This document shows positions 46,690 through 59,421 of a stretch of 64,000 nt of DNA, one piece after another; the stretch's first letter is position 1; every line of letters begins with the position of its first letter. The DNA comes from Heterodera schachtii. Taxonomy: Eukaryota > Nematoda > Chromadorea > Rhabditida > Heteroderidae. The stretch covers positions 944,777 through 1,008,776 of the forward strand of contig SIJG01000036.1 of assembly GCA_023374025.1 (NCBI GenBank), in the 5' to 3' direction. Position numbers and translations under genes: made by a program. The notes below the pieces were generated by a model that was given only the letters and a program-made list of their open reading frames with translations, did no database searches and was not told the origin of the DNA.

Positions 46690-47150
46690 TTACCAAATAA
46701 AAACAACAATTCTGGTAAGTTCTGTAATTAGGAAAATTGTTTCTAATTGGAAAAGTTGTATCTGCTAATTTTGAATGGGTGCAAAGATAAATAAAACAAA
46801 AGGACATTAAAGTGAACACTGAAGCACAGGGAGAAATGAAAAATAAAAGAGTGGAACACACATAATACAAGTAAATGTGAAAGCGCACATTGTTTCGCTT
46901 CAACACAGCAAATGACAAAATCAGCAAAGGAGTGTGCCTTTATACATTTCTCCAGTCTTTTTGCAAAGGAGAACGCGATAAAAGGACGCGAATGGAAATG
47001 TGCAAGCACGCAGGGACCTCTTTGAGGCAAAAAAATAAAGGTATACCTTGAGTCCGTCATTCTCAACCGTGCTCAAAACAACGCGGGCTTTCTTTTTATT
47101 TAAAATCAAGTATTCTAAATGTAAAAGGTAACCTTCCATAATATTTAAAA
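46690..47150. other. Upstream region of the Helitron gene
   Basis: Moderately AT-rich, lacking the exon-type G-tract motif. Open frames at 46,619-47,139 on the minus strand are unlike any Helitron segment and seem incidental. Any promoter would lie here but I cannot point to one. Confidence 0.4.
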
Positions 47151-48530
47151 TTTAAACTTTAAAAGGTTGTACTGAAAAAGGTATACAAAATTGACTGAAA
47201 GTTGTATAGAAAGTTGTAGACAAAGTTAGGTGCTTCACCAACTACCAATCTTGAGTCCGGGATTACTATTCCATGCAAATTTGAACGTAGGTAGTCTTTC
47301 ACAAAATCAATAATTCCTACTGTTGATAATTTTACCTAGATCAAAGCGTTTATTTTTAATATTATCAAATTATATTTTAAAAGTTGTTATGAAAATAGTA
47401 TGCAAATATGTACGAAAATTGTTTGGAATGCTGTAAAATTGGGCGAAAGTTGTATGAAAGTTGCGCAGAAAGGTGTAAAGAAAGTTCTTTAAGAAGTTGA
47501 GTGCTTCACTGTAAAAATGCCAAGCATCGGTCTTGAGTTCGGGATTATATGCGATGCCAAAGCAAACGCAGGTGATATTTATACAGATAGCAAAGGATTC
47601 CTATTGTGTTCTTTTTACCAAGAAAGTAAAAAAAAAATTCGCTCGGATTCTAAGCCTGTACAAAAGTGCCAACTACCAATCTTGAGTACGGCATTATCAA
47701 TCATGCTGATTCGAACGTAGGTGGTCTTTAAATACTTATTCAATATTTCTTAATGTGTTAGATTTCCAAATTTCACTGAGAAATCTCCCTGAATTTTCAA
47801 AAATTTAAAAAAGTTGTACTGAAAGTTGTATACAAAAATGTAAGAAAGTTGTTTATAAAGTTGAAAAATTGGTCGAAAGTTTTAATTCTATAAACAATAA
47901 TTCCTAGTGTGTTATTTTTCCCACTATTGCTTTGGCATGTTTTCATAGAAGCACGCAACTTTCTATACAACTTTGTAAACAACTTCCATACAACTTTCAC
48001 CCAATTTTACAACATTATATACAACATTCATACATTTTTGTAAACAACTTTCACCCATATATGTATAAAGATTACCTACGTTTGAATTAATAAAATTTTA
48101 AATTACAAAAGCTGTACTGAAAGTTGTATACAAAAATGTACGAAAGTTGTATATAAAGTTGAAAAATTTGTCGAAAGTTGTTTGAAAGTTGTATAGAAAG
48201 TTGTACAGAAAGTTGTATTAAAAGTTGAGTGCTTTAGTGAAAAAAATGCCAAACACCGATCTTGAGTTCTGCATTGTATACGATGCCAATTTGCACGTAG
48301 GTGATCTTTTTAGGCTTAATAAAGAATTCCTAATGTGATTATTTTTCCGATTTCACAAAAAAAAAATTCACTCAGATTCTAAGCTTGCACAAAAATGCCA
48401 AGTACCAATCTTGAGTTCGGCATTATGAATCATGCTGAATCAAACGTAGTTGGTCTTTAAATACTTATTCAATATTTCCTAATGTGTTAGTTTTCCAAAT
48501 TTCAATCCAAAATCTCCCTGAATCCCTACG
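47150..48530. repeat. Mixed-orientation repeat array upstream of the Helitron gene
   Basis: At least five diverged copies of a unit with GTGCTTCAC, a CCAA...ATCTTGAGTTCGG core and AACGTAGGTGRTCTTT (47,216; 47,500; 47,660; 48,230; 48,385). They are separated by arrays of GAAAGTTGTATAGA/ACAAAAATGTA words about 14-15 bp apart. One copy (47,940-48,085) is inverted. The same sequences appear at 39,590-39,930 on the far side of the gene. Confidence 0.65.
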
Positions 48531-50320
48531 TATACCCCTAAGCCGGATTCTGAAAATCAGGAGGAAAAATAGTCGAATATTTCGAATTCCGGTATCATTC
48601 ATAACTGAATTCAGACCAATGCTATAAACATGTTCAATGGCTCATTCGAACCGCCAGAATGCCGACATTTATCCGCCAAAACATTTTATTCCCGATTTCG
48701 GCACTTCCCGACCCGCTACAGTCCATTTTTTGACCCATGGTCGAAAATTTTAGCAAAAAATTTCAAAAATTTTCTGAAGAAACTTTTTTTATTTAGACCT
48801 TTAAAAAAATACTTTTCACCATTCGATAGGAAATCCTTAAAAAACATCTGTTCTCTTTTGTTCGGAGCCGATCCAAGCATTTACTGAAGAGTTATTCAAG
48901 GAATCTCAATTCAAGTCCGATTTTTCCCTTATAGAGTGAAAAAGACCAATTTCTTGAATTTTTGACTAAAAAATAAAAATTCTTTGCCAAATTAATTTAT
49001 TTTATTTAATAAATTTTTCATTTAAAAGTAAATTGACATAACTGAGAGCAGTTGAACATTAATTTATAAAATGGAAAAAAAATAAAATTATTGATAAATT
49101 AAACAGCTATAATAATTAATTTTAAAAACAAATTAACAAATAAAACCTTTATTAAAGCTGTGTCAATTTTTAAAACTAAACTCATTACAAATTAAATTAT
49201 TTCTTATCATTAAAATATAAAAATGTAAAAAAACATTTTTAAATTTATAAATAAAAATGATCATAATTAATAAAAACAATGCCCAAAAGAGTGAACAGCG
49301 ACAACCCGGGAACAGATCAAACAACGAGGGGGATAAACAAAGCTATCATAATTAAAAATTAAATTAAACTATTTAATGCAAAAAAAATAAATTATATTTT
49401 GAAATTATACAAAAAATAACAATAAAAATGGAAAACAAAAATTAAATTCTTTTAAAAATATATTGTCCTTAAAGTAAAATTAACAAAAGCGAAGAGGTGA
49501 ATAGAAAAAGAAAAAAACCGAATAACAAGATTAAATTAAAAAAAATTTAAGTAAATCCATTAGTAAAAGAAAAATAAAAGGTAAAAAAAAAGAAATTATT
49601 ATGCAAATTCATATTAATTGATTATTATTTTTTTAAAAAAGATGAAAATAATTATGCAATTGAAAATACCCTTAAATTAATGAACCTAAGTCAATTTATT
49701 TCAAAGTTCTATTAAAAATTCGCCGAAAATTTTGAGATATTTGTTACTGCGAGCATGAAAATTGTGGTATATAAGTATTACAATAAATTTATGAAACTGA
49801 TAAAAATTATAGAAAATTAAATCAATTTAGCAATTAATGAATTATTTAAAAATCATTGATAAATTTATTATAAAATAAACAAAGCGAAACAGCAAAAAAA
49901 AAAAAAAAAAATTATAAAATTTGAAAGGAAAAAATATTTATTAAATTTTGTAAATATAATGAAAAAAGTAAATAAGCATAATTAAAAAAAAAAAAAATTA
50001 AAAAAGCATATTTTACATAATGGCTTCATTAAAAGCGCGAATGGAAATGCTATTAACAGGAAGAACAATCCGAGAATTAAAGAAAATAAATTCCCATTAA
50101 AAACAATAATTTAAAAAGAATTTAGCATAAATTATTAATGAAAAAACTCATAATAATAAAAAATAATTTTTACAACTCGATAATAATATAAACAATGGTT
50201 TCGAGACCATTCTTAAAGGAAATTAGCAAATTTTGAGCTCTTTATGTCTGTCATGAAAATGATTACTTAATTTTTCACTTGATAATCTGTTAATTTCGCG
50301 GATCGGGGTGGAAATTACCC
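48531..50320. other. AT-rich sequence without recognisable genes
   Basis: An open frame of 85 residues at 48,630-48,887 has mixed composition but matches nothing I know. The rest is A-rich filler with homopolymer runs. Confidence 0.6.
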
Positions 50321-50329
50321 GACAAAATG

Positions 50330-50933
50330 CGTGCTGAGCCGAACCGAAAATAGTCTCAGTGTCAACAAAAATATTTAAATTTAATAGAATTCGGTATCGA
50401 AAAATAATAAATGTTATTAGACAATTATTTAAAAAAATAAACTAAAGAATATTATAAAAGCATTCCATCTCCGACCAAAAAATTTACATTGAAATGAAAA
50501 TTTCATTTTAAATCATTTTAAATAAGTAAGTTTACTAGAGGATTTTCAAATCTACTAATTTTCTTCAGAAATTTCATCCATTGTTTGCGTAAATTAAGAT
50601 CTTCAGTCATTCTCCACAAATTTCATGCCGTTTTTCCCATAAATTTTCTTCATCCCTATTCTTTTTTACACTAATGTTGCAATTCAAAAATTATTCTACA
50701 TTTATTAATGGTACGAAAGCTAGCATTTTTTAGCAGAATTTTTGAAGAAAAAACATATTGAAGAAAGTTGAACCTTAAAATTACATTATTTTTTGTTTTA
50801 AAATTTTAACATTATTATAATATGTCAATTTAAAAACATTGCTTTAAAATAACTAAATTTAAATATTTTTATTGACACTGAGATTATTTTTCGGTTCGCC
50901 CATACTGAGACTATTTTCGGTTCGACCTAGCAC
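50330..50933. mobile_element. Foldback element 3 (10-bp ends, 26-bp terminal repeats)
   Basis: The left tip CGTGCTGAGC is followed by one unit from 50,340 (begins CGAACCGAAAATAGTCTCAG). The right side holds a full 26-bp unit at 50,898-50,923 (reverse begins CGAACCG, ends CAGTATGGG), a second diverged unit inside it, and tip ACCTAGCACC (reverse GGTGCTAGGT). Flanks are GACAAAATG (50,321-50,329) and GACAAAAATG (50,934-50,943), a 9-bp duplication with one extra A. The inverted match beyond the repeats is short. No coding. Confidence 0.8.
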
Positions 50934-50943
50934 CGACAAAATG

Positions 50944-53690
50944 TCGTAAAAATATTAGGGAGGAATTTTCAAAAAGTCAAAAAATAATGAAAAAAAAATT
51001 CTATTTAAAAAAACTATGAATTTATAATTTGTCAAAAATTATTATAATTACGCCTAAGGAGGGGAAAAATACACATTTTAAAAATCAAATAATTAATTAT
51101 CTTTCTAAAAAAAATTAACATTTAAGAATTCTTAAAACTAAACAGCTATTTGAAAATAAATATATAAAATCCATATAATCAAAGAACGAACGTACTTTTT
51201 GTTACATGGATTAAAATAAAATAAATTTTTTATTAAAAAGAAAATAGCATAAAACTTATTTTTATTAAAAAAATAATAGGAAATGAGTAGAAACAAAGCT
51301 AATTAATTAAAATATTATATTATTTCACTTTCAAAATTTAAACAGAGTTGTAATTTAAAATGAAATTTAAAAAGAAAATCATTAGCCAAAAATAAATTGT
51401 ATTTTAGTCCAAATTTAATATAATAATAAAGATAAAAGAAAAAGAAATTAATTTTTTAAAATGACAGAAATATCAGTCGAAGGATGGAATATATATACAC
51501 AGTAGCATTAATTGTTTATCTGAAAAATTTGGAAAAATTGTACGGTGAAATTTCTGAAAAAATTGAAAAAAAAATTTTAAAAATTTTAAACCTATTAAAT
51601 TTTAGATAAAGGTTGTCATCATAAAAAAACTTGGAGAAAATTAATTATTAAATGGGATAATAATTTTGACATAGATATAAAATTTTTCTTTATTCAATAA
51701 ATTGAAATATTAGTGGAATTTAAAAAAATACAAAAATTATCTTATTTAATTAATACAAAATAAAAATAAATAAAATAAAAACCACAAAAAAGCAACAAAA
51801 TAATTAAATTCTATTAAAAAATTAAAAGAAAAATTGATTGCATTATAAAATTTGAAACCATAAAACAATAAAGAATATAATAATAATTATTATTAACAAT
51901 TTTCATAGAGTTAGAAAAATTTATTCAATTGTATTCAAATAATAAAATGAATTAATCTTATTAAAATATAATTATTTAACAAAAGTTAAAAAAAAAACTA
52001 GAAAAAAATTCTACCAAAATAAATAAATTTTATAAATTAATTAATTATTCTTAATAAATGAGTCAATCAATTTAATATAACAGACAAAAAATGACAACAA
52101 AAAAAGTTATAATGGAAACTTTTAAATGAAAATTAAATTACTGAAAAGTAAAATTAAAATATTAATTTATAATTGAATAACTTTGCTTATATTTAAGTCA
52201 AATGAAAAGAAAACCCAATTAACCGGTAAAAAATTAGTAAACAAAAATAAATATTTTAACAAATATTTAAGCAAAGTAGAGTCGGAATAACAAAAAAAAA
52301 ATAAGAATAAAAAAATGGAAAAAATAAGTTGAAGGAATTCTCAAAAATAATTTAAATGAATTTAAAAATAATAATTTCATCATTCAATTAATACGAGGAA
52401 TAAAACTATAAAAATTTCAATAAACTAAACGAATAAACTAATTAAAAAAATTATTTATTCAAATATTTATTCAATGTTCGTAAAATATTTAAAAAATGAA
52501 AATAATTTGCGCATATTTATAAAAATAAATATATATATATAAAATAATATCAATTAATATTTTAAAATCAGCGGATAAATTTGTCATAGAAAAAATTCAG
52601 CAATAGAATATGCTAAATAAATAAGAATAAATCAAAAGAATTAACAGTAAAAAATTATTAAATTGTATAAAATGAAAAATTAATTTTAATTTCTTTTAAA
52701 TCCTTTTCAGAGAAATGTTAAATTTTATTGTAATGTTGAAATATAAAATTATTTTGAAGAAATAAAAAATTGATCAATCCCAAAGTAATACAAATTTAAG
52801 TAATTATGGTTTTTATTGGATATAAAATATAAAAAAAAACATATTTTAGGTAAAAGAGATGATTCGACAACGCTGACAAATTTTGAAAAAAATTTATACG
52901 CTAAATACTTATAAAATGTCGGAATTTTTACTTTCCATAATTATTCTGAATATTTAGGTGAGATTGAATATTTTAAAACATTTATCTTTCATTTTTTTAT
53001 AAATTATGAATAAAAATTATATTAATTAAAAGATAAAAAATAACTAGAAAAGGAAATTAATCTTAAATCATCGCCGAAAATTAATGCTGTCAGTGATAAT
53101 GATAGTGTGAACGTGAGCATGAACAATTATAAATGGGTAAAATCAGAAAATAACCCAACCACAAACAACATTAAAAAGGAATGATATGACGTGGGATTAA
53201 AGCAAAAATCATAATTTAACAAATAATTTTATAAATAAGTCATAATTTAATTATTTAAAAGAAATCATAATTTTAATTTTAAAAATTTAAATTTTCAAAA
53301 GAAAAAATAATGTAAAAAGTAAAGAAAGACTCAATTATTTTGAATATGAACATAGAAATTTTTCATTTAATTGGACAAATTGTTTTGGTTGAAACTTAAA
53401 AGTTTAATAGATTTAAAATAAGATTAATTCTATTGTTGAAGTTTTTGTTTTAACAATTCTGAAGATTAATGAAAATGGTTGGAAATTTTAATCATTTAAA
53501 TATTTTAATATAAATAAATATCCCTTATTTTTTTAGTGGATTTATAAATAAAATGGATGAAAAATATTTTAGATGCTTTTGTTAAGCTATTTTTCGATTG
53601 GCTTCTTCCGCCGCCTAAGAATCTTTTTATTTTTTAATGTTTATTAATTTTTCAACGTCGTATTTTGTTTCGGTTCAGAATTATCTGTTG
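50944..53690. other. AT-rich sequence without recognisable genes
   Basis: Strongly A-rich on the plus strand. A short block at about 51,185-51,205 (GAACGTACTTTTTGTTACATG-like) recurs near 63,960-63,982. No gene seen. Confidence 0.65.
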
Positions 53691-53696
53691 GCACCA

Positions 53697-53815
53697 GGAC
53701 TGGACGTAATTACGGATTACGTATTACGGATTACGGAAATTACGGCCTTTTTGAACGGATTACGGATTACAGGTTACGGATTTTTGGGATTATTCCGTAA
53801 TTTTGATCCGTAACT
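53697..53815. repeat. Short GGATTACG repeat cluster
   Basis: About 120 bp built from overlapping GGATTACG, GTAATTACGG and TCCGTAAT words, partly self-complementary. It begins CAGGACTGGACG, reminiscent of a hAT-type terminus, but no matching opposite end was found. Confidence 0.5.
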
Positions 53816-54059
53816 GACTTTTTTAGATTATTTTTCGAGATGATTTCTTGTATGATTATTTTTAATAAAATGAATTTTTTTTTTCTATTTTTATTAAAAG
53901 GCTACCATATTTCGATTTCATCTGACTTATTCTTTGTAATTTGTCGTATTATTAGCATACATAAAAGGGGGTCGGGAGTCTAGCGAAGGAGAAAAGAGTA
54001 AATGCATAAAAATTTGGCTATTTTTAAACAAAATTCATTAAATATTCTGAAATTTTTTC

Positions 54060-54232
54060 ATCGGCGTCGCTTATCAGCACCATCCTCGCCATAACTCCTA
54101 ATTATTTTTAAATATTAGCTCTTAATCTTAGTCATTGTTAGTCAAAATCTTTTAACAATTTTAATAAAAATTTTCATAATTTTTCCGGGCGTCGCCTTTC
54201 GGCACCGCCTGACCCCCCCCCCCCCCCCCCAT
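54060..54232. repeat. GC-richer repeat fragment ending in a poly-C run
   Basis: Includes CGGGCGTCGCCTTTCGGCAC, which in reverse matches 39,069-39,100 inside the hAT-type element, and GGCGTCGCTTATCAGCACC as a diverged inner copy. It ends with a run of about 18 C, a site prone to length errors. Confidence 0.5.
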
Positions 54233-54264
54233 CTTCTCCAGTTTATTAGAAAAAGGACGTCGCG

Positions 54265-54724
54265 AGATAAGCTGCGTTTCGTAAAACTGCCAATAGGTTC
54301 CAAAACAAAATTGCTAATATATATAAATTCATAACTTGGCCCAAATTCAAAACAAATTAATATTTCATGATATCATTCAATAACTTTAATTGTTCTCTTT
54401 CAGAATATATTTTTCGTAAATTTTTAACTTAAGTATGAGAAAAGTTATAAAGCATTGAACATGCTATGTTTTTTGCAATGATCATGTAAATAGAAGTATA
54501 AACATTAAAGTCTTTAAAATGCAATTGAGCCAAAATTAATTATATATTTCTTATACTTAAGTTAAAAATTTACAAAAAATATATTCTGAAAAAGAACAAT
54601 TAAAGTTATTGAATGATACCATGAAATATTAATTTGGTTGAATTTGGGCCAAGTTATGAATTTATATATATTAGCCATTTTGTTTTTGAACCCATTGGCA
54701 GTTTTTACGAAACGCACCAGCACG
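54265..54724. mobile_element. Foldback element 6 (same family, no clear TSD)
   Basis: Almost wholly palindromic (54,275-54,440 pairs with 54,550-54,714). The right tip, read inward, is CGTGCTGGTG followed by a single unit starting CGTTTCGTAAAAACTGCC and ending AATGGG (54,691-54,714, 24 bp). The left tip is degraded. The core contains TTGAATGATACCATGAAATA, related to the module in elements 1, 2 and 5. No target duplication was found, so either the left end is eroded or the element moved without one. Confidence 0.65.
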
Positions 54725-54789
54725 TTTTGTTAACACTATATTTTTTATAATATAAAACAGCTTATTGTTGCATACCTTTCCTTTTTTGT

Positions 54790-55215
54790 AAAACCAAAAA
54801 AATTATTTTAAAAATGAAAAGTAAAATAATTATGTTAATTTTATTTAATTATAACATTTATTATTTAAATTCCGTTACATAATTAAATATATTTTTTACA
54901 AAGCGGATCTCGATTAGTGGATTTTCTTTTTCCTTGTCAGAAACAGTTTTGCCCTCCTCGCAACACTGTATACGAGATTATGTTGGAAATCATCGTTTTT
55001 CAGTTTTGGGATTAAAATTAACGCAAAATGTGAAAAATTATTTACTGTATTTGATTTTTAAATAATATCCATTAATTAGTATATTTTTAGTGAAACTTCG
55101 GCTCACCACATATATCATTAATATAAAAATATATTTTAATTATGTAACGAAATTTATTATAATTAAATTTAATTAAAATAATTATTTTGCTTTTCATTTT
55201 TAAAATAATTATTTT
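54790..55215. repeat. Inverted repeat beside foldback element 6
   Basis: About 54,790-54,895 and 55,125-55,215 are inverted copies (AAAATGAAAAGTAAAATAAT against ATTATTTTGCTTTTCATTTT; CGTTACATAATTAAA against its inverse). Between them, CTTCGGCTCACCAC at 55,088 equals the tip of foldback element 2 (GTGGTGAGCCGAAG), a possible broken end. Confidence 0.5.
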
Positions 55216-58200
55216 GATTTTAATTTGATCTCTGCACTTTTTCGTACTTAGTCAAAGCACTAATTGTTACAAATAAAAAAAACTATTAATAAAAATTAAA
55301 ATAAATAAAATATTTTTTTCAAAAAGATTAAATTAAATAAAATTATTATTTCAAAGCACCTACACAATATTTAAAAAAAAATTTAAACTCATAAATAAAG
55401 AAAAAAATGCCAATATTCCTTAATTAATCTAAAAATTTTTATTACATTTTTCAAATTGATTTAGTAAAACATTAAAATGCGAATAAAAATTGTCACATGA
55501 TAAAAATGAAGAGCATAATATATCAATAGAACCAAGGAAAATTAAGGAAAATAAAATAAAAACATTTATAATGCACTTATAATTGAAAATTGTTGCCTAA
55601 AAATATTTGAAAAATATCAATGATTAGGTCAACAAATGAATGGCTTTATAATATTTATTTATGTGCCGACGCTAATCAAAACAAAATGCATGTCATCATT
55701 GGACGAGAAAGAAGACTAAAAAGAAAAGAAATAAAAGTTGTCACAATTGTGTCAATTAAATAAAAGAAAAGAAATTATTTACATTAAAATTTAATTCCAT
55801 TCTTTTCAATGAGCAAATTCATAGTCTATTGAAAAAATAAAAATTGAAATAAATCATTTATATTTTGACAATTCATGAAATTCAATATATATGCCAAAAT
55901 TAGAAAATAATGGTAAAAAATGGGCAAATGGTGAAGCGAAAATGTTGCGCAAACCAGCCGATTACAAAATAAATTATATTAAAAACAAAAAACAATATAA
56001 TTATTTTTATTGAGTGGGTAAGAAAATGCCCCAAAATATAATTTAATTTATACAGCAGTAAAAAGAACAAATAAATTAAAACATTGAAACTTAAAAATAT
56101 TTTAATAAAGTGAAATATTTTTAGAAGGACAAAAAGCTGGAATTTTTATGTTTGTATTCAACTTCCAGCTTTAAATTACAAAATCTTTTACATCCTTTTT
56201 CTCTTCCTCCACTCCCTCTTCATCTTTACTTCTCTTCTCCTCTCTTTTTTTCTTTTTATCGATCCAACCAAATTGGCCAATCCCTGTGATTGGGGGATAA
56301 TTAGGGAAAATACGGTAACCAACCGAATATTCACAGTTTAAACAAACCCGAATAAATTGCGGGATTAATCCCTGAGGAGTCACATTCCGCAAAAATTTTG
56401 AGTTCCAATCCTAAGGGGATCTGCAAATTTGAAGTTTATGGGTTCTATTCTTTACCTTATTTTTCGAGTTTTACCTTTAGTTTTCTTTTCCCTTTCGTAT
56501 TCATTGACGAATTTAATGAAGTAAAATAATATTATAAATAAACGAAAGAAATTTATTCTAAAACTCATTTTGTTATTTTTTCAAGCGAATTAAATATTTA
56601 TAATATTTATAGAAGTTCATATATGATATTATGCAATTAATTATATAATATCATATATAAAAAAAGGTTGAAAATATTAATATTTCAAGCAAAATTAAAA
56701 TTTGATAAATGTTCAATGGCATAAAGATGAAAAATATTACATAATCACATAAAAAAATAAACATAACATTAAATGTATATAGAAAATTTACGTATGATCA
56801 AAAAATTCAAAAAAAAAAATAAAAATAAAATCTGTAAAACTCAATAAATAATAAGCTTTGTATTTTTATTTAAATTAAATTGGTTTTTACAATAATTTTC
56901 TTAAATAAATAATAAATTTATGGGTTCGAGAAATATATAAATAAAAGAGATAAATAAGTGAAAACGAACAAATAAATTTCAAATAAAAATTTCATCCTGT
57001 AAATTATCTTTGGAAAAAAATTAATTAAAAAAAACAATTTAAAAGAAAATAAAGAGCAAAAAGTGAGTATCTGTGGAGGATATTAATACGAAAAAGAAGA
57101 GGAACAAAAGAGAGAAAAATTTAAAAGAAATAAATTTAATAAAAAAAAAGATTTTTGTTATAAAAAATAAATACTTTAATTCAATAATAATAAATATTAT
57201 TTTAACTGATAAAAATTTGAAAAACACCATAAATTATAAAATAATAAAAAACCTTCTAAAATGAAGTAAAAAGTTTTCAATAAAACAAAGTAAAAGGATA
57301 TAATAATTTTAATTAAAAAGCTTATAGCTGAAACAAAAATAAATAAGAGCTATTTTAATAATATTTAGCAATACAAATTTTATTATCTATGATAATGCGA
57401 AAAAAGAAATATTTGTTATAAAAATTTTTATTTATACAAATATTTTATTAAATTAAAATTTGTTTAACTGTTCGGCTTATTTGAACATTAAAATTAAAAA
57501 ATGCCTCTTTTTTTAGAAAATTATAAAGTGATAATTAAAAAACTAACCAATTAAAATCACATACCAAAAAATGACCAAAAATTAATAATGTTTGGGATTA
57601 TGGTGCATATCGGTTAATAAAATTAACAAAATTGATCAAATTTTCAAAAATTTGCCCTGAGGCAATGGACACAAATTACAACACATTAATATAGAAAAGT
57701 AGCAATTAATTAAATTCTAAAAAGTTAAAATTAATATTATATTAATTAATCACAGAAAATAACAGATGTTTTAATTTTCAAATGAAATATAAAAAAGAAA
57801 AAATAATCAGCGTCAAAATAAATTATTTTTAGCAAGATTTTAAGTTAATTAAAGTTCGTGAAATATTTGAAAAGGTGAAAAATTATCTTTTTTTAATTAT
57901 AGCAAAATAAAATTAAAAGATTGACTGTATCCAAATTAAACTAAATAAAATAATTAAATGATGAATATTTAAAAAAAAATTAAAAGATCTCATAAAATAT
58001 TTATAAGAAAATATTTAATGTTAAAAGCTAGCAGATCATTTGGCAGACAAAAAATATGAGTGGCGTAAGTTAAAGAAAAAAATGAAAAAAAAAGTTTCAA
58101 GTGGATAAAAAGTTGAGAATTTTTATTAAATTCGAAATATTTATTTAAAAGAATTTTTTATAGAAAAACCCCTTTCAATCATTTAAAATAAATTGACTTT

Positions 58201-58915
58201 GAAATTTCAAATTTTAGAGTTTATTTTCCGTGTATTAATATAAAGAATATATAACATATGAAAGTTAATTAATAATTTGTAAACAGTTGATCAATTGTTA
58301 ATTGTTTATTTTATCCTAAAAATTTATAAAATAAAAGCATTTAGAATATATACAAGAAAAAGAGAATAATTATGTATGGCATTAATGAATATTATTAGAA
58401 TTTTTATTTTTTAGGCATTTTTTTCGTCTAAAATTTCGCTAAATTCGCTTAAATTTTATCCCTTAGGTTTCTTCTCATTTTTGCATTAAAGCCCTTAACC
58501 CAAAAAAATAAAAAATTAATTTGGAGTTTGGCTTTTTGCATAAACCTCAAAAATCCTATCTTTTTTTGGTTTTTGGTCCTAAAAATTTCATCACTTTTTG
58601 CCCCGCGAAAATTTTTTTAAATTAACAGAAGCAAACAATCATCATTTGGCTTGAAAACAAAATTAAATAAACAAACATTCAGAAATTAATTATTTGTATA
58701 AAGAGATTAAGTAAAAGTTAATTAAATTTAATATAAAAAGGAATAATAGCAAAAATAAAATTATTATGTTCTAGAAAGAGCGAAAATTCTGACATGGCGT
58801 TAATGGAATTCAGGTTTAAAATTTACTGCGATAAATCAATCGATTTCAGATAAATTTTTTCTGGTTTTTAACAAAACTTATTTTTTGCCGTTATTTTTCG
58901 TGTAAAATTGCACAA
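55216..58915. other. AT-rich sequence without recognisable genes
   Basis: A-rich filler. A pyrimidine tract (CTCTTCCTCCACTCCCTC and similar, 56,195-56,262) gives an artefactual Lys/Glu-rich frame on the minus strand. The Lys/Asn/Ile-rich frame at 57,073-57,264 is low complexity. No gene seen. Confidence 0.65.
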
Positions 58916-58921
58916 AATTGA

Positions 58922-59401
58922 TGTCGCAGCTCAGCGAGCAGCGACTGTCCGATGATCGGACATTTTGAAAAACGAGCAAAGAGTAGGAAAAAGAGGGCAA
59001 AATGGCGTGACGAAAACAGGCGACAACACACCTCTCGCGCAATGATGGGCCGATGGACGCAAAAAGAGGAGCCGATTCAACCACGAACGCATGTGAAGAA
59101 CCGGCCGCAACAGCGATGCCCAACGAACAGAAGGAAGAAAAACCCCGAATGATCACCCCATTGCTTATTAATTAATTTGTTATTGTGTGTAGCTCCACCA
59201 TTTTGGATCGTATTTAAAGCCCGTAAATTGTACATTTATTTGTCCTCTTCCGCCCAATAAACATCGGAAATCCATCCCATTGGGGGAACATTTGGGCGGG
59301 GGCCCTCCCCCTTTCCCTCCCGCCTCTGTGCTGGCCCAACCCAAATCCCGAACCAACGGACGACGAACCGTCCCGTTGCGGCTTGTGGGCCAGCCGCAAC
59401 A
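58922..59401 (+). repeat. Left LTR of the minisatellite LTR element
   Basis: 480 bp, TG...CA. The 3' 252 bp appear identical to 60,771-61,022; the 5' part is clearly diverged from 60,509-60,770. Confidence 0.7.
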
Positions 59402-59403
59402 TG

Positions 59404-59421
59404 TGGCGACCCTGGCAGGGA
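59404..59421 (+). other. Primer-binding site of the minisatellite LTR element
   Basis: TGGCGACCCTGGCAGGGA begins two bases after the LTR end. TGGCGACC is a common primer-binding start in LTR elements. The donor tRNA was not determined. Confidence 0.65.

Noticed and set aside
47517..47720. Frame of 67 residues near the Helitron
   Set aside because: Lies within the degenerate repeat array, whose copies do not keep the frame.
56171..56392. Lys/Glu-rich minus-strand frame
   Set aside because: Caused by a pyrimidine tract; no motif and no neighbouring exons.
59290..59310. GCGGGGGC in the LTRs and once on the plus strand near 40,544, as further copies of the Helitron G motif
   Set aside because: Followed by C rather than G, lying in another element or on the opposite strand; treated as chance.
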